52,820 bases of DNA from a virus. Each line of letters opens with the position of its first letter. Within the stretch, counting starts at the first letter, position 1. The stretch lies in IMG/VR virus record IMGVR_UViG_3300025101_000034, positions 1 through 52,820 of that record. One strand, given 5' to 3'. The position numbers and the translations under genes were made by a program. The notes below the pieces were generated by a model that was not told the origin of the DNA, did no database searches, and saw only the letters and a program-made list of their open reading frames with translations. Shown here piece after piece: positions 1-7,962 of this stretch.

Positions 1-91
1 TGAAGCCTGGGGAGTTTTTAAAGTTCTTCTGGTGCTTCTGGTTTTATTGTCTCGGTTCTTTATAAGTTGTTATTACTTGTTAACTTGTCAG

Positions 92-104
92 AGCTTGCCA
101 GGTT
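92..104 (+). repeat. 13-bp direct repeat shared with the right end (copy 1)
   Basis: AGCTTGCCAGGTT occurs here and at 52784-52796. The next bases, GGTTCTTTAGTT at 101-112, recur inverted as AACTAAAGAACC at 52807-52818. The pairing of both window ends suggests a terminus signature or a joined circular junction. Confidence 0.55.
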
Positions 105-376
105 CTTTAGTTTCTCCTGGTGGTTCTTTGAAATCTACAAAGTCTGACAAGTATAAGAGGTGGGGGGCAGGTGGCCACCCCTGGTGGGGTATATATATGC
201 TAGTGGTCGAATATTTTATGGAACTTTTCGGTGTTAAGTAGGACTAAAAATCGCCCCCCAACCGAGCATGAGGTGTTGTTGGTCGAGGGAGACTTCATAG
301 ACTATATAGAACCCCCACGGACACATCCTCATTATACAGTTGAGATAGGTGTTTGTCAACAGATTTTTGAAAAAAC

Positions 377-404
377 TTGACAAGTTTGATAGTAGCTTTA
401 TAAT
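377..404 (+). promoter_or_regulatory. consensus sigma70 promoter for the rightward arm
   Basis: TTGACA (377-382) and TATAAT (399-404) are both perfect matches to the bacterial consensus, separated by 16 bp. The expected transcription start is about 410-412, which is at the ATG of the small terminase gene (412), so the transcript would be leaderless. Use of a host promoter agrees with the lack of a phage RNA polymerase gene. Confidence 0.75.
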
Positions 405-411
405 AATAGAC

Positions 412-828
412 ATGAGTGCTTTAACAACCAGAAAGCTTACAGAGAAGCAAGAAAGTTTCTTGCAACATTTAGTAGACACTAAGGGTAACTTAAAGCTCTC
501 AGCCGAACTCGCAGGTTACTCAGGCAATCACTATCAAGTAATAAATAGTCTTAAAGAGGAAATAATTGATTTGGCCTCGAATGTACTTGCAAGGGAAGCA
601 CCTTCAGCAGCTTTTAAGCTTGTAGAGCTTATGCATAGTAACGAGGCCGTGCCTCAAGCTAACATAAAACTACAGGCAGCACAGACTTTGTTAGATAGAG
701 TAGGTGTTATAAAAAAAGAAAAACTTGACATTAATCACAATGTCACAGGAGGGATTTTTATTCTTCCACAAAAGGAAACCATAGACCTATCAGCCGATGA
801 TGGCGAGTATCAAGAAGTCGATGGATGA
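412..828 (+). CDS. terS: probable terminase small subunit
   Basis: The 138-residue product is probably the DNA-recognising small terminase subunit, which selects packaging sites and loads the large subunit. It opens with a segment (KLTEKQESFLQHLV, then LSAELAGYS) that reads as a helix-turn-helix typical of phage small terminases. It also has a helical middle and a less conserved tail, and it lies just upstream of the large subunit. I chose the ATG at 412 over the in-frame ATG at 349, because 349 lies upstream of the perfect promoter at 377-404. No Shine-Dalgarno sequence precedes 412, so translation may start on a leaderless mRNA. The family call rests on pattern and position. Confidence 0.7.
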   Translation: MSALTTRKLTEKQESFLQHLVDTKGNLKLSAELAGYSGNHYQVINSLKEEIIDLASNVLAREAPSAAFKLVELMHSNEAVPQANIKLQAAQTLLDRVGVIKKEKLDINHNVTGGIFILPQKETIDLSADDGEYQEVDG

Positions 829-997
829 CAGAGTTTATGCAACTGAGTTCTTAGAAGATGACCCTAGAGTTGTTTTAGGGCCATTTATAAAAGCCAGTAC
901 ATATAAAGAAGCACAGAACTTAGCAGAACACTACGGTCTTATTATCGTAGGAGAAGTTACAGACTTTGTGCCTAAACAAGAGGTAACATTACACTAA
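821..997 (+). CDS. small hypothetical protein
   Basis: A 58-residue product (from Met at 821; an in-frame Met at 797 would add 8 residues) with an alternating hydrophobic pattern but no motif I recognise. It overlaps the end of the small terminase gene by 8 bp and abuts the next gene by a 1-base TAATG junction, so it is translated as part of the packaging operon. Function unknown. Confidence 0.65.
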   Translation: MDDRVYATEFLEDDPRVVLGPFIKASTYKEAQNLAEHYGLIIVGEVTDFVPKQEVTLH

Positions 998-1185
998 TGC
1001 CAGCAAAGAAAAAAGCTAAATCAAAAGTAAACGCAGCAGGAAACTACACTAAACCAACCATGAGGAAACGGCTTTTCAACCGTATCAAGGCTGGTAGTAA
1101 GGGTGGTAATCCAGGACAATGGTCAGCTCGTAAGGCTCAGATGTTAGCCAAAGCCTACAAGAAAGCAGGTGGAGGTTATAAATAA
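997..1185 (+). CDS. small basic marine-phage protein
   Basis: A 62-residue, very basic protein with the segment RIKAGSKGGNPGQWSARKAQ and the end AGGGYK. This style recurs in marine phage genomes. The lysine/arginine content suggests nucleic-acid contact, but no catalytic motif is visible. It is coupled to both neighbours by 1-base overlaps. Confidence 0.75.
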   Translation: MPAKKKAKSKVNAAGNYTKPTMRKRLFNRIKAGSKGGNPGQWSARKAQMLAKAYKKAGGGYK

Positions 1186-1418
1186 TGAAGAAGTCTCAAC
1201 TATCTCTAAAGAAGTGGGGACAACAAAAATGGCGAACTTCCGATGGCAAACCAAGTAAAGGTAAGAAAAGATATTTACCTGATGCAGCTTGGAAGGCTCT
1301 AAGTGCTGAAGAAAAACGAGCAACTAATAGAGCTAAAGCAGCAGGTAATAAAAAAGGTAAGCAATTTGTTAAACAACCTAAGAAAATTGCTAAGAAAACT
1401 AGAGCATACAGGAAATAA
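1185..1418 (+). CDS. DUF5872-like small basic protein
   Basis: A 77-residue, lysine-rich protein with the pattern QLSLKKWGQQKWRTSDGKPS near the start and KGKQFVKQPKKIAKKT near the end. I recognise this as the DUF5872 style found in many aquatic phages; its function is unknown. It is coupled by 1-base overlaps to the genes on either side, in a run of four basic proteins between the terminase subunits. Confidence 0.75.
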   Translation: MKKSQLSLKKWGQQKWRTSDGKPSKGKKRYLPDAAWKALSAEEKRATNRAKAAGNKKGKQFVKQPKKIAKKTRAYRK

Positions 1419-1684
1419 TGGCTAAGAAAAAAGACCCTAGGCTAGCTAGAGCAGGTGTATCAGGCTATAATAAGCCGAAAAGAACACCAAGTCACAAAAC
1501 AAAATCACATGTGGTTGTTGCAAAGCAAGGCGATAAAGTAAAAACTATTCGTTTTGGACAGCAAGGTAAGACTGGTGATAGAACTATGACAAAAAGAGCT
1601 AAGTCATTTAAGGCTAGACATGCTAAAAACATTAAGAAAGGTAAAATGTCAGCAGCATATTGGGCTAACAGGGTAAAATGGTAA
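1418..1684 (+). CDS. small basic conserved phage protein
   Basis: An 88-residue basic protein. The segments GVSGYNKPKRTPSHKTKSHV, TIRFGQQG and KSFKARHAKNI, with the end AAYWANRVKW, form a pattern I recognise from conserved marine phage proteins of unknown role. The high positive charge fits binding to DNA or RNA, perhaps packaged DNA, but that is inference. Confidence 0.75.
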   Translation: MAKKKDPRLARAGVSGYNKPKRTPSHKTKSHVVVAKQGDKVKTIRFGQQGKTGDRTMTKRAKSFKARHAKNIKKGKMSAAYWANRVKW

Positions 1685-1685
1685 G

Positions 1686-1865
1686 ATGCCACAGATTGGT
1701 AGCGATGACAAACACAACTCCGTCCCTTTAAGACGTAGTATTTATAGAAATGCAGCAGGTAAAGGTGCAAAACCTAGACCTAGAGAAGTTTCTAAACAAC
1801 AATACGAAGACAACTGGGACAGAATATTTGGAAAAACTAAGAATCAAACCAAGGAGCAGTCCTGA
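1686..1865 (+). CDS. small hypothetical protein
   Basis: A 59-residue product starting one base after the preceding stop codon (start MPQIGSDDKHNSVPLRRSIY). It is charged and hydrophilic and has no motif I know. It ends 79 bp before the large terminase gene; that gap holds only tiny open frames. Confidence 0.6.
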   Translation: MPQIGSDDKHNSVPLRRSIYRNAAGKGAKPRPREVSKQQYEDNWDRIFGKTKNQTKEQS

Positions 1866-1944
1866 GTTATGCTTAAGACCTTTTTAGAATATAAAAATCG
1901 TTATTTCATCTAGGTAATGTCTTCTAAAAGGGCAGCTTTTAATT

Positions 1945-3840
1945 ATGTCTAGTATTCCTACTAACTATATCAAGAAAAAATCAGCAACCATTCCATTTGG
2001 TTACGAAGTTAGTGAGGTTAAAGGTTATCTCAAACCTATTCCAGAGCAACTAGAAGCTCTCAACAAATATCTCAAAAGTATTTACAACAAAGCCTACTCA
2101 TTACGTGAGGCAGCTACATTATTGTCTGAAGAAACAGGTAGAAAGATTAGTCATGTAGCATTAAAGAAACATTTAGAAAAAGATTTGTGGGAAATATTCC
2201 CAGAAGACTACGAAACTAACGAAGACGGCTCGTTTGTCCTAACCAGTTCAGGTAATCCAAAGAAAAAAACAGGAAGACCCAAGGGAGTTACGTCTCAATA
2301 CAACTATTCAGCAGAACAGAAAAGAAAAATAAAACTACGACAGCAGAAAGCTAAGATACAAAAGGAGAAAAAGAAACTTGCCAAACAGGAGAAGAGACTT
2401 AAGACGGAAGAAGAAGTTATTACAAAGGTTACAGAGAACACGGATTCTAAACTGGTCACGGAAGACCAACTTGACGAAACAACAGACAGAATTAGAGACA
2501 CAATAAAAGATAGTAAGGTTATATTCCATGCTAACGAAGGGCCTCAAACAGATTTCTTAGCAGCAGGCGAGAAAGATGTGCTATATGGAGGAGCTGCTGG
2601 TGGTGGTAAGTCCTATGCTATGCTTGTTGACCCTTTGCGATATGCACATAAGAAAGACCATAGAGCCTTAATACTTAGAAGGTCTATGCCAGAACTAAGA
2701 GAACTAATAGATAAGTCCAGGGAACTATATCCACAAGCTTTCCCTGGTGCAAAGTTTAGAGAAGTAGAGAAGTTGTGGAACTTCCCTAGTGGTGCTAAGA
2801 TAGAATTTGGTTTCCTTGAACGAGATGCTGATGTTTACCGATATCAAGGTCAAGCTTATTCTTGGATTGGCTTTGATGAAATCACACATCTCCCAACAGA
2901 GTTTAGTTGGAACTACCTTGCATCTCGTTTGAGAACCACAGACCCTGAAATAGAAACATACTTAAGATGTACTGCTAACCCTGGTGGTGTTGGTTCACAA
3001 TGGGTAAAGAAAAGATATATAGAACCTTATGAGCCTAATAAAAGTTTTGAAGGTAAAGATGGATTAACAAGAAAGTTTATTCCTGCTAAGTTAGCTGATA
3101 ACCCTTACTTAGCTAAAGATGGTGTTTACGAAAAGATGTTAGAATCTTTACCACCTATACAAAGAAGACAATTACTAGAAGGTAACTGGGATGTAGCAGA
3201 AGGTGCAGCCTTTGTTGAGTTTTTACCTGAAGTACATATAGTAGCTCCATTTGAGATACCATTACCCTGGGAAAGACTAAAAGGGATTGACTATGGTTAT
3301 GCATCTGAATCCTGCTGTCTGTGGGGGACTGTGGACGTAAATGATGGAACTCTCATAATATACCGTGAATTATATAGAAAAGGCTTGACAGGTGTCGAAT
3401 TAGCCTCTATAATAACAGATATGGAAATGGAAGACCCATTTTCTGTATCAGGTGTATTAGATACTGCTGCATGGGCTAAGACTGGTACAACAGGCCCTAC
3501 TGTAGGCGAATCTTTAGTTCGAGCTGGTCATAAGCTTAGACGAGCAGACAAGAACAGAGTACAGGGGAAAATACAAATACACGAATATCTTAAGGTTAGA
3601 GAGAGTGGGAGACCTAAGTTACAGATATTTAACACATGTCCTAACTTAATTAGAGAGTTACAATCTATACCTCTATCAAAAACGAATCCAGAAGATGTTG
3701 ATACACATGCATCCGACCATGCATACGATGCACTAAGGTATATGATAATGAGCAGACCAAGAATGCAAAGCTCATTAGACAGAATAAAAGGGATTAAAAG
3801 GGACTTATACCAACCTTTTGATTCTACTTTTGGTTATTAA
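1945..3840 (+). CDS. terL: terminase large subunit
   Basis: The packaging motor ATPase/nuclease (631 aa). The Walker A motif GGAAGGGKS lies at residues 215-223, and Walker B, WIGFDE, at 307-312. Further on come the coupling-type segment CTANPGG and a C-terminal nuclease half with acidic motifs (GIDYGY, a DTAAW segment and DHAYDALRYM). The protein is longer than a minimal terminase because of a 190-residue N-terminal extension. The extension contains a helix-turn-helix-like part (SLREAATLLSEETGRKISHV, residues 52-71) and a lysine-rich coiled coil (about 125-160). This extra domain may help DNA recognition. The next gene starts at the base after its stop codon. Confidence 0.95.
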   Translation: MSSIPTNYIKKKSATIPFGYEVSEVKGYLKPIPEQLEALNKYLKSIYNKAYSLREAATLLSEETGRKISHVALKKHLEKDLWEIFPEDYETNEDGSFVLTSSGNPKKKTGRPKGVTSQYNYSAEQKRKIKLRQQKAKIQKEKKKLAKQEKRLKTEEEVITKVTENTDSKLVTEDQLDETTDRIRDTIKDSKVIFHANEGPQTDFLAAGEKDVLYGGAAGGGKSYAMLVDPLRYAHKKDHRALILRRSMPELRELIDKSRELYPQAFPGAKFREVEKLWNFPSGAKIEFGFLERDADVYRYQGQAYSWIGFDEITHLPTEFSWNYLASRLRTTDPEIETYLRCTANPGGVGSQWVKKRYIEPYEPNKSFEGKDGLTRKFIPAKLADNPYLAKDGVYEKMLESLPPIQRRQLLEGNWDVAEGAAFVEFLPEVHIVAPFEIPLPWERLKGIDYGYASESCCLWGTVDVNDGTLIIYRELYRKGLTGVELASIITDMEMEDPFSVSGVLDTAAWAKTGTTGPTVGESLVRAGHKLRRADKNRVQGKIQIHEYLKVRESGRPKLQIFNTCPNLIRELQSIPLSKTNPEDVDTHASDHAYDALRYMIMSRPRMQSSLDRIKGIKRDLYQPFDSTFGY

Positions 3841-6006
3841 ATGGCAGACACAGACAATACAATCCTCAATGCAGATAACATCTACATGGACGTAGAAGGT
3901 GAGTCTGGTCAGCAATTAGAATTAGAAGATGACCAAAAATTAAATCTCGTAGGTATAATCAATTCTAGATTTGACTCTGCTGAAGATGCTAGGAACTCTG
4001 ACGAAACACGTTGGATTACAGCATTTGAAAATTACAGAGGTCTATACAAAAAGAACAAACGATTTAGAGAATCTGAAAAATCACGTGTCTTCGTTAAAAT
4101 TACAAAAACTAAAGTCCTTGCTGCCTTTGGACAGTTAGTTGATGTTATTTTTGGGACAGGTAAGTTTCCTATTGGTATTAGTGAAACAAAGATTCCAGAA
4201 GGAGAGTTAGGTCAAGCTCATCTTGATATTAACAATCCTCAACCTGGTATAGAAACCAGCGAACCTGTAATACCTGATGACATAGGCAATAGAGAAGGAG
4301 CTAATGTAAATCCTTTTGATGTTGGTTATGAGGGTGATGGCAGGACATTAGGCCCAGGCTCTACCTTCTTGAAAGGTGAAGTGTCTCAGCCTATTGAAGA
4401 CCAAGTTCCTTTGAAAGAAGGAGCTATACCTATACCTAATATACCAGAGGTTAATCCAGCACAAGAAGCTGCTAGGAGAATGGAACGTTTAGTCCATGAC
4501 CAAATTGAAGAGTCTAATGGTTCTTCAGAGATTAGAAATGCTTTATTAGAATCAGCATTACTAGGTACAGGTATAGTTAAAGGCCCATTTAATTTTAATA
4601 AAAGATTAAATAAATGGACTACTACTCCTCAAGGAAGAGAGTATAGTCCAGTAGATGTGAGAGTACCTCGCATAGAGTTTGTAAGTTGTTGGGACTTTTA
4701 TCCTGACCCTTCAGCTACAGACATGGATGAATGTGAATACGTTATCCATAGACACAGAATGAATCGTAGTCAACTTAGAGCATTAAGAAACATGCCTTAC
4801 TTTGATGAAGATGCTATAAGAGAGTGTCTAAAAATGGGGCCGAATTATGTAGATAGAGGATATGAAGCTCACTTAAGAGATGATAACAATGCTTATGATT
4901 CTCAAACTACATTTGAGGTATTAGAGTATTGGGGTATTATGGATGCTGAGTATGCTAAAGAAGCAGGCATCGAATTACCAGATGACATAGACGAACTAGA
5001 TGAAGTTCAAATAAATGCATGGGTATGTGGAGATAGATTACTAAGAGCAGTAGTCAATCCATTTACACCATTTAGATTACCATACAATGCATTTCCGTAT
5101 GAACGTAACCCATATAACTTTTTTGGTATAGGTGTTGCAGAGAATATGGATGACTCACAGCAAATTATGAACGGCCATGCAAGAATGGCTATTGATAATT
5201 TAGCTTTAGCAGGTTCATTAGTTTTTGATGTTGATGAGTCTGCTCTTGTTGGAGGGCAAAGCATGGAAGTATATCCAGGTAAAGTATTCAGAAGACAAGC
5301 TGGAATGCCTGGACAATCAATATACGGATTAAAGTTTCCGAATACTGCACCTGAGAACATGATGATGTTTGATAGGTTTAGACAGTTAGCTGACGAACAA
5401 ACAGGAATACCTAGTTATTCACACGGTCAAACAGGTGTTCAGAGTATGACAAGGACTGCTTCTGGTATGTCCATGTTGCTAGGAGCATCAAGTTTAAATA
5501 TTAAAACTGTTATCAAGAACCTTGATGACTTTTTATTAAAACCTTTAGGAGAAGCTTACTATCAATGGAATATGCAATTCCATGAAGGTGACTTAGATAT
5601 AGAGGGAGATTTAGAAGTTAAGGCAACTGGTACTAATAGTTTGATGCAGAAAGAAGTTAGAAGTCAAAGACTTACTATGTTCTTACAAACTGCACAAAAT
5701 CCAACTATTGCACCATTTGTTAAAGTTTCTAAATTGGTTAGTGAACTTGCCTACAGCTTGGATTTAGACCCAGATGAAATTCTGAACGACCCTGAAGAAG
5801 CTGCATTAATGGCACAAATTATAGGAATGCAAAATGCTGGACAAAACGTTAGCGAAGAAACTGAATCCCCTGGTCAACCATCCCCAATGGGAGGGGTTCA
5901 GGGAATACCTGGAACACCAGCAGGGCTTGATAGTCAAGGAACTGGTGGTGGCACAATCGGAACAGGTAATGTACCGACTCCAGGGGAAGATGAATTTGCT
6001 GGATAA
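3841..6006 (+). CDS. portal (head-tail connector) protein
   Basis: The 721-residue product has the size and position of a podovirus portal protein, the dodecameric ring through which DNA enters and leaves the head. The central block with PFTPFRLPYNAFPYERNP, a DSQQIMNGHARMAIDN helix and SYSHGQTGVQSMTRTASG is of the kind seen in T7-like portals. An acidic, low-complexity insert (about residues 120-210) and a Gly/Pro-rich C-terminal tail (from about 675) are less ordered. It follows the terminase directly, and a second gene is nested in its last 173 bases. Confidence 0.9.
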   Translation: MADTDNTILNADNIYMDVEGESGQQLELEDDQKLNLVGIINSRFDSAEDARNSDETRWITAFENYRGLYKKNKRFRESEKSRVFVKITKTKVLAAFGQLVDVIFGTGKFPIGISETKIPEGELGQAHLDINNPQPGIETSEPVIPDDIGNREGANVNPFDVGYEGDGRTLGPGSTFLKGEVSQPIEDQVPLKEGAIPIPNIPEVNPAQEAARRMERLVHDQIEESNGSSEIRNALLESALLGTGIVKGPFNFNKRLNKWTTTPQGREYSPVDVRVPRIEFVSCWDFYPDPSATDMDECEYVIHRHRMNRSQLRALRNMPYFDEDAIRECLKMGPNYVDRGYEAHLRDDNNAYDSQTTFEVLEYWGIMDAEYAKEAGIELPDDIDELDEVQINAWVCGDRLLRAVVNPFTPFRLPYNAFPYERNPYNFFGIGVAENMDDSQQIMNGHARMAIDNLALAGSLVFDVDESALVGGQSMEVYPGKVFRRQAGMPGQSIYGLKFPNTAPENMMMFDRFRQLADEQTGIPSYSHGQTGVQSMTRTASGMSMLLGASSLNIKTVIKNLDDFLLKPLGEAYYQWNMQFHEGDLDIEGDLEVKATGTNSLMQKEVRSQRLTMFLQTAQNPTIAPFVKVSKLVSELAYSLDLDPDEILNDPEEAALMAQIIGMQNAGQNVSEETESPGQPSPMGGVQGIPGTPAGLDSQGTGGGTIGTGNVPTPGEDEFAG

Positions 6007-6061
6007 CTTAGAAAAGTTACCAGAGAAAATTAAAGAAGCATTAACTAGAGGAGAACAATAA
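5834..6061 (+). CDS. conserved small protein overlapping the portal gene
   Basis: A 75-residue protein read in a different frame from the portal, sharing its first 173 bases with the portal tail. The sequence looks genuine: NPLVNHPQWEGFREYLEH followed by a helix ending MNLLDNLEKLPEKIKEAL. This matches a common phage pattern (HPxW, then YLE, then a QG/LL helix) of small proteins found next to portals. A later internal start (Met at 5972) would reduce the overlap but would drop the conserved HPxW part. Function unknown. The next gene starts at its final base. Confidence 0.75.
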   Translation: MLDKTLAKKLNPLVNHPQWEGFREYLEHQQGLIVKELVVAQSEQVMYRLQGKMNLLDNLEKLPEKIKEALTRGEQ

Positions 6062-6237
6062 TGTTAGATTTATTAGATACAATTTTAAAAATAGTTGGAG
6101 TAGTTCCATGGATAGTTTCAATCTGTTCAATGATTGCAGCTTTAACACCTACTCCACATGATGACAATTTAGTAAGCAAAGCTTACAAAGTTATTGATTG
6201 GTTTGCCCTAAACATAGGAAGAGCCAAGGAGAAATAA
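6061..6237 (+). CDS. small single-pass membrane protein
   Basis: A 58-residue protein with a hydrophobic segment (about residues 5-28, ILKIVGVVPWIVSICSMIAA), then TPTPHDDNLVSKAYKVIDWF and a basic end. Short proteins of this form, with a TPTP-DD segment after one membrane helix, occur in structural regions of other phages. The role is unknown; a holin-like or membrane-associated role is possible. The next gene starts one base after its stop codon. Confidence 0.65.
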   Translation: MLDLLDTILKIVGVVPWIVSICSMIAALTPTPHDDNLVSKAYKVIDWFALNIGRAKEK

Positions 6238-6238
6238 G

Positions 6239-6913
6239 ATGGCAGAAAGTATTTTATCACCAGACGAAATAGAAGCTCTACCTAATGAAGGTTTAAAAAA
6301 GCTTGCAAAGGAAGCTCCTGAAGTAGTTAAGAGAATGGATTTAAACGAAGGTGGTGTAGCTATTATGATTGCACCAAAAGAGATGGATAAGGAAATGCCA
6401 GAGGCAGAACCAATGACATCTGATGAAGAGATGGAGAACGAATATTTAGATTTCGTTGTAGAAGAATCTTTATCTGAAAGTGAAGAAAAATACTTACTAG
6501 AAAAATTAGAACAAGATGACAGACTAAGCATGATTTTTGATAAAGTCATGGAAGTCGCAACAGAATTTGCTGGGTCTGGTGCTGTAGAAGGCCCTGGCTC
6601 AGGAGTCTCTGATTCGATACCTGCAAGGTTATCGGATGGAGAATTTGTCTTTACTGCGAAAGCTGTGCAAGAAATCGGAAGTGACAACCTTCAGAGAATG
6701 ATGGAAGAAGCTGAGATGAATGCAGATGCTCCAATGGAAAGACAAGCCAGACGTACTGGTGGGAGAATAGGGTATATGATGGACGATGTTCGTAAGGACA
6801 CTTTTGGTTCAACTGACCCTGAAAATATTTACGACCTCAACAGAGCAGAAGTTGAAGATACTGAAAAGAGAATCGCTGATGAGATGATTGCAGGTGGTAT
6901 ACCTATCAGATAA
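6239..6913 (+). CDS. acidic structural-region protein
   Basis: A 224-residue acidic protein between portal and scaffold. The N-terminal half is a charged helix region. The middle holds the segment EGPGSGVSDSIPARLSDGEF, a motif seen in marine phage structural proteins (GPGxGxSDSIPAxLSDGE). A basic RRTGGRIGY stretch follows. No enzyme motif is visible. The role may be in head assembly, judged only from position. Confidence 0.65.
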   Translation: MAESILSPDEIEALPNEGLKKLAKEAPEVVKRMDLNEGGVAIMIAPKEMDKEMPEAEPMTSDEEMENEYLDFVVEESLSESEEKYLLEKLEQDDRLSMIFDKVMEVATEFAGSGAVEGPGSGVSDSIPARLSDGEFVFTAKAVQEIGSDNLQRMMEEAEMNADAPMERQARRTGGRIGYMMDDVRKDTFGSTDPENIYDLNRAEVEDTEKRIADEMIAGGIPIR

Positions 6914-6925
6914 ATTAACCGTAAA

Positions 6926-7028
6926 GCTACCTACATTACGTCTGTAGCCCTTTACACAAATCACCAGAAAGGCTACCTTTACAACAAGCCCTCTAGTCGA
7001 CATAGAGCTACCTTGTAAACAAAGCCCT
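6926..7028 (+). repeat. three direct repeats before the scaffold gene
   Basis: The 131-bp gap between 6913 and 7045 carries three copies of a two-part motif, GCTACCT then AGCCCT, at 6926-6951, 6972-6992 and 7007-7028, with 8-13 bases between the two parts. The last copy ends just before the ribosome binding site of the scaffold gene. This looks like a regulatory or RNA-binding element for the capsid genes. Confidence 0.6.
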
Positions 7029-7044
7029 GAGTAAGGAGAGAAAG

Positions 7045-7935
7045 ATGGCAACTGAACAAGTCGCACAAAAAGAGGAACAAGCCAATCCTTATAACCAAAA
7101 AAAATCTTGGCATAAACCTGATACAACTAAGTTTGTTTCAGCAGATGATAGTTTATTCTTTGAAGAACCTCAGAATAAATTATTCGACAGTAATGACATA
7201 ACTCAAGCTGAGAATGTTAATACTGAGGAGTTAGAATCTAAGAAACAGGAGTTATCAACAGATACTCCTTATCAGAAGCCTGACTATAAAAAACGTTATG
7301 ATGACTTAAAAAGACATTATGACTCTAAACTCGAAGAGTTCAAAGCTAAAGAACAAGAGTTGAGAAAAGAAGCGAAAGCTCAGTATCAACCTCCAAAGTC
7401 TTTAGAAGAACTTGAAAAGTTTAAACAGGAACATCCTGACTTTTATGCAGTTGCAGAAACTGTAGCTCATTTACAAAGCAATGAGAGAGTTCAAGATTTA
7501 GAACAAACTATTGCAGATATGAGAAATAGTGAAGTCAAGATGAAGAAAGGCGAAGCTGAAAGAAGATTGAGAGAAAGACATCCTGATTTTGATGATATCA
7601 GAAATAGTGATGACTTCCATGGTTGGGCTAAGACACAACCTCAGTCTATTCAAGATTGGATTTATAACAATGCTGAAGATGCAGACTTAGCATCAAGAGC
7701 TTTAGATTTATTTAAAAAGGATTTAGGTATAGAACTTCCAAGTGTGAAGCCTATTTCTCAAAAGCCTGTTCAATCTGCTGCTGATATGGTGTCAACTAAA
7801 ACAACAACTGTTGACCCTAAGCAAGAGAGAGTATGGACAGAAAAGGAGATAAATGCCATGAGCATGGATGAATTTGATAAATACGAACAAGAAATATCAG
7901 AGGCCATGCAACAAGGTAGAATTATCAGAGATTAA
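7045..7935 (+). CDS. capsid assembly scaffold protein
   Basis: A 296-residue acidic, strongly helical protein immediately before the major capsid gene, which is the standard place and style for a podovirus scaffold. Residues about 75-125 and 150-195 read as coiled coils (for example KKRYDDLKRHYDSKLEEF). The C-terminus carries the helical capsid-binding type of end. A good ribosome binding site (AAGGAGAG) lies 6-7 bases before the ATG. Confidence 0.85.
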   Translation: MATEQVAQKEEQANPYNQKKSWHKPDTTKFVSADDSLFFEEPQNKLFDSNDITQAENVNTEELESKKQELSTDTPYQKPDYKKRYDDLKRHYDSKLEEFKAKEQELRKEAKAQYQPPKSLEELEKFKQEHPDFYAVAETVAHLQSNERVQDLEQTIADMRNSEVKMKKGEAERRLRERHPDFDDIRNSDDFHGWAKTQPQSIQDWIYNNAEDADLASRALDLFKKDLGIELPSVKPISQKPVQSAADMVSTKTTTVDPKQERVWTEKEINAMSMDEFDKYEQEISEAMQQGRIIRD

Positions 7936-7962
7936 CTATATTAACTTAAAGGAGAAAGTATC

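Larger units (their letters stand above)
1..411. other. left terminal non-coding region
   Basis: No convincing gene lies here; the open frames are short, lack ribosome binding sites and have unlikely protein sequences. The stretch holds a G-rich block (about 159-190) with the palindrome GGTGGCCACC at 170-179, a C-run near 252-258, an inverted pair TTGTCAA (354-360) / TTGACAA (377-383) and the promoter of the small terminase gene. Its place directly before the terminase genes suits a packaging or terminus region, but that is inference from position. Confidence 0.5.

Noticed and set aside
32-241. 69-residue open frame in the left terminal region
   Set aside because: No ribosome binding site, unusual composition, and it covers the GC-rich palindromic block; more likely non-coding.
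349-411. Upstream start (Met at 349) for the small terminase
   Set aside because: It lies before the perfect promoter at 377-404, so transcripts from that promoter would not include it.
6208-6687. 159-residue minus-strand open frame
   Set aside because: It is the Ser-rich antisense of the acidic protein at 6239-6913 and lies against the direction of the late operon.
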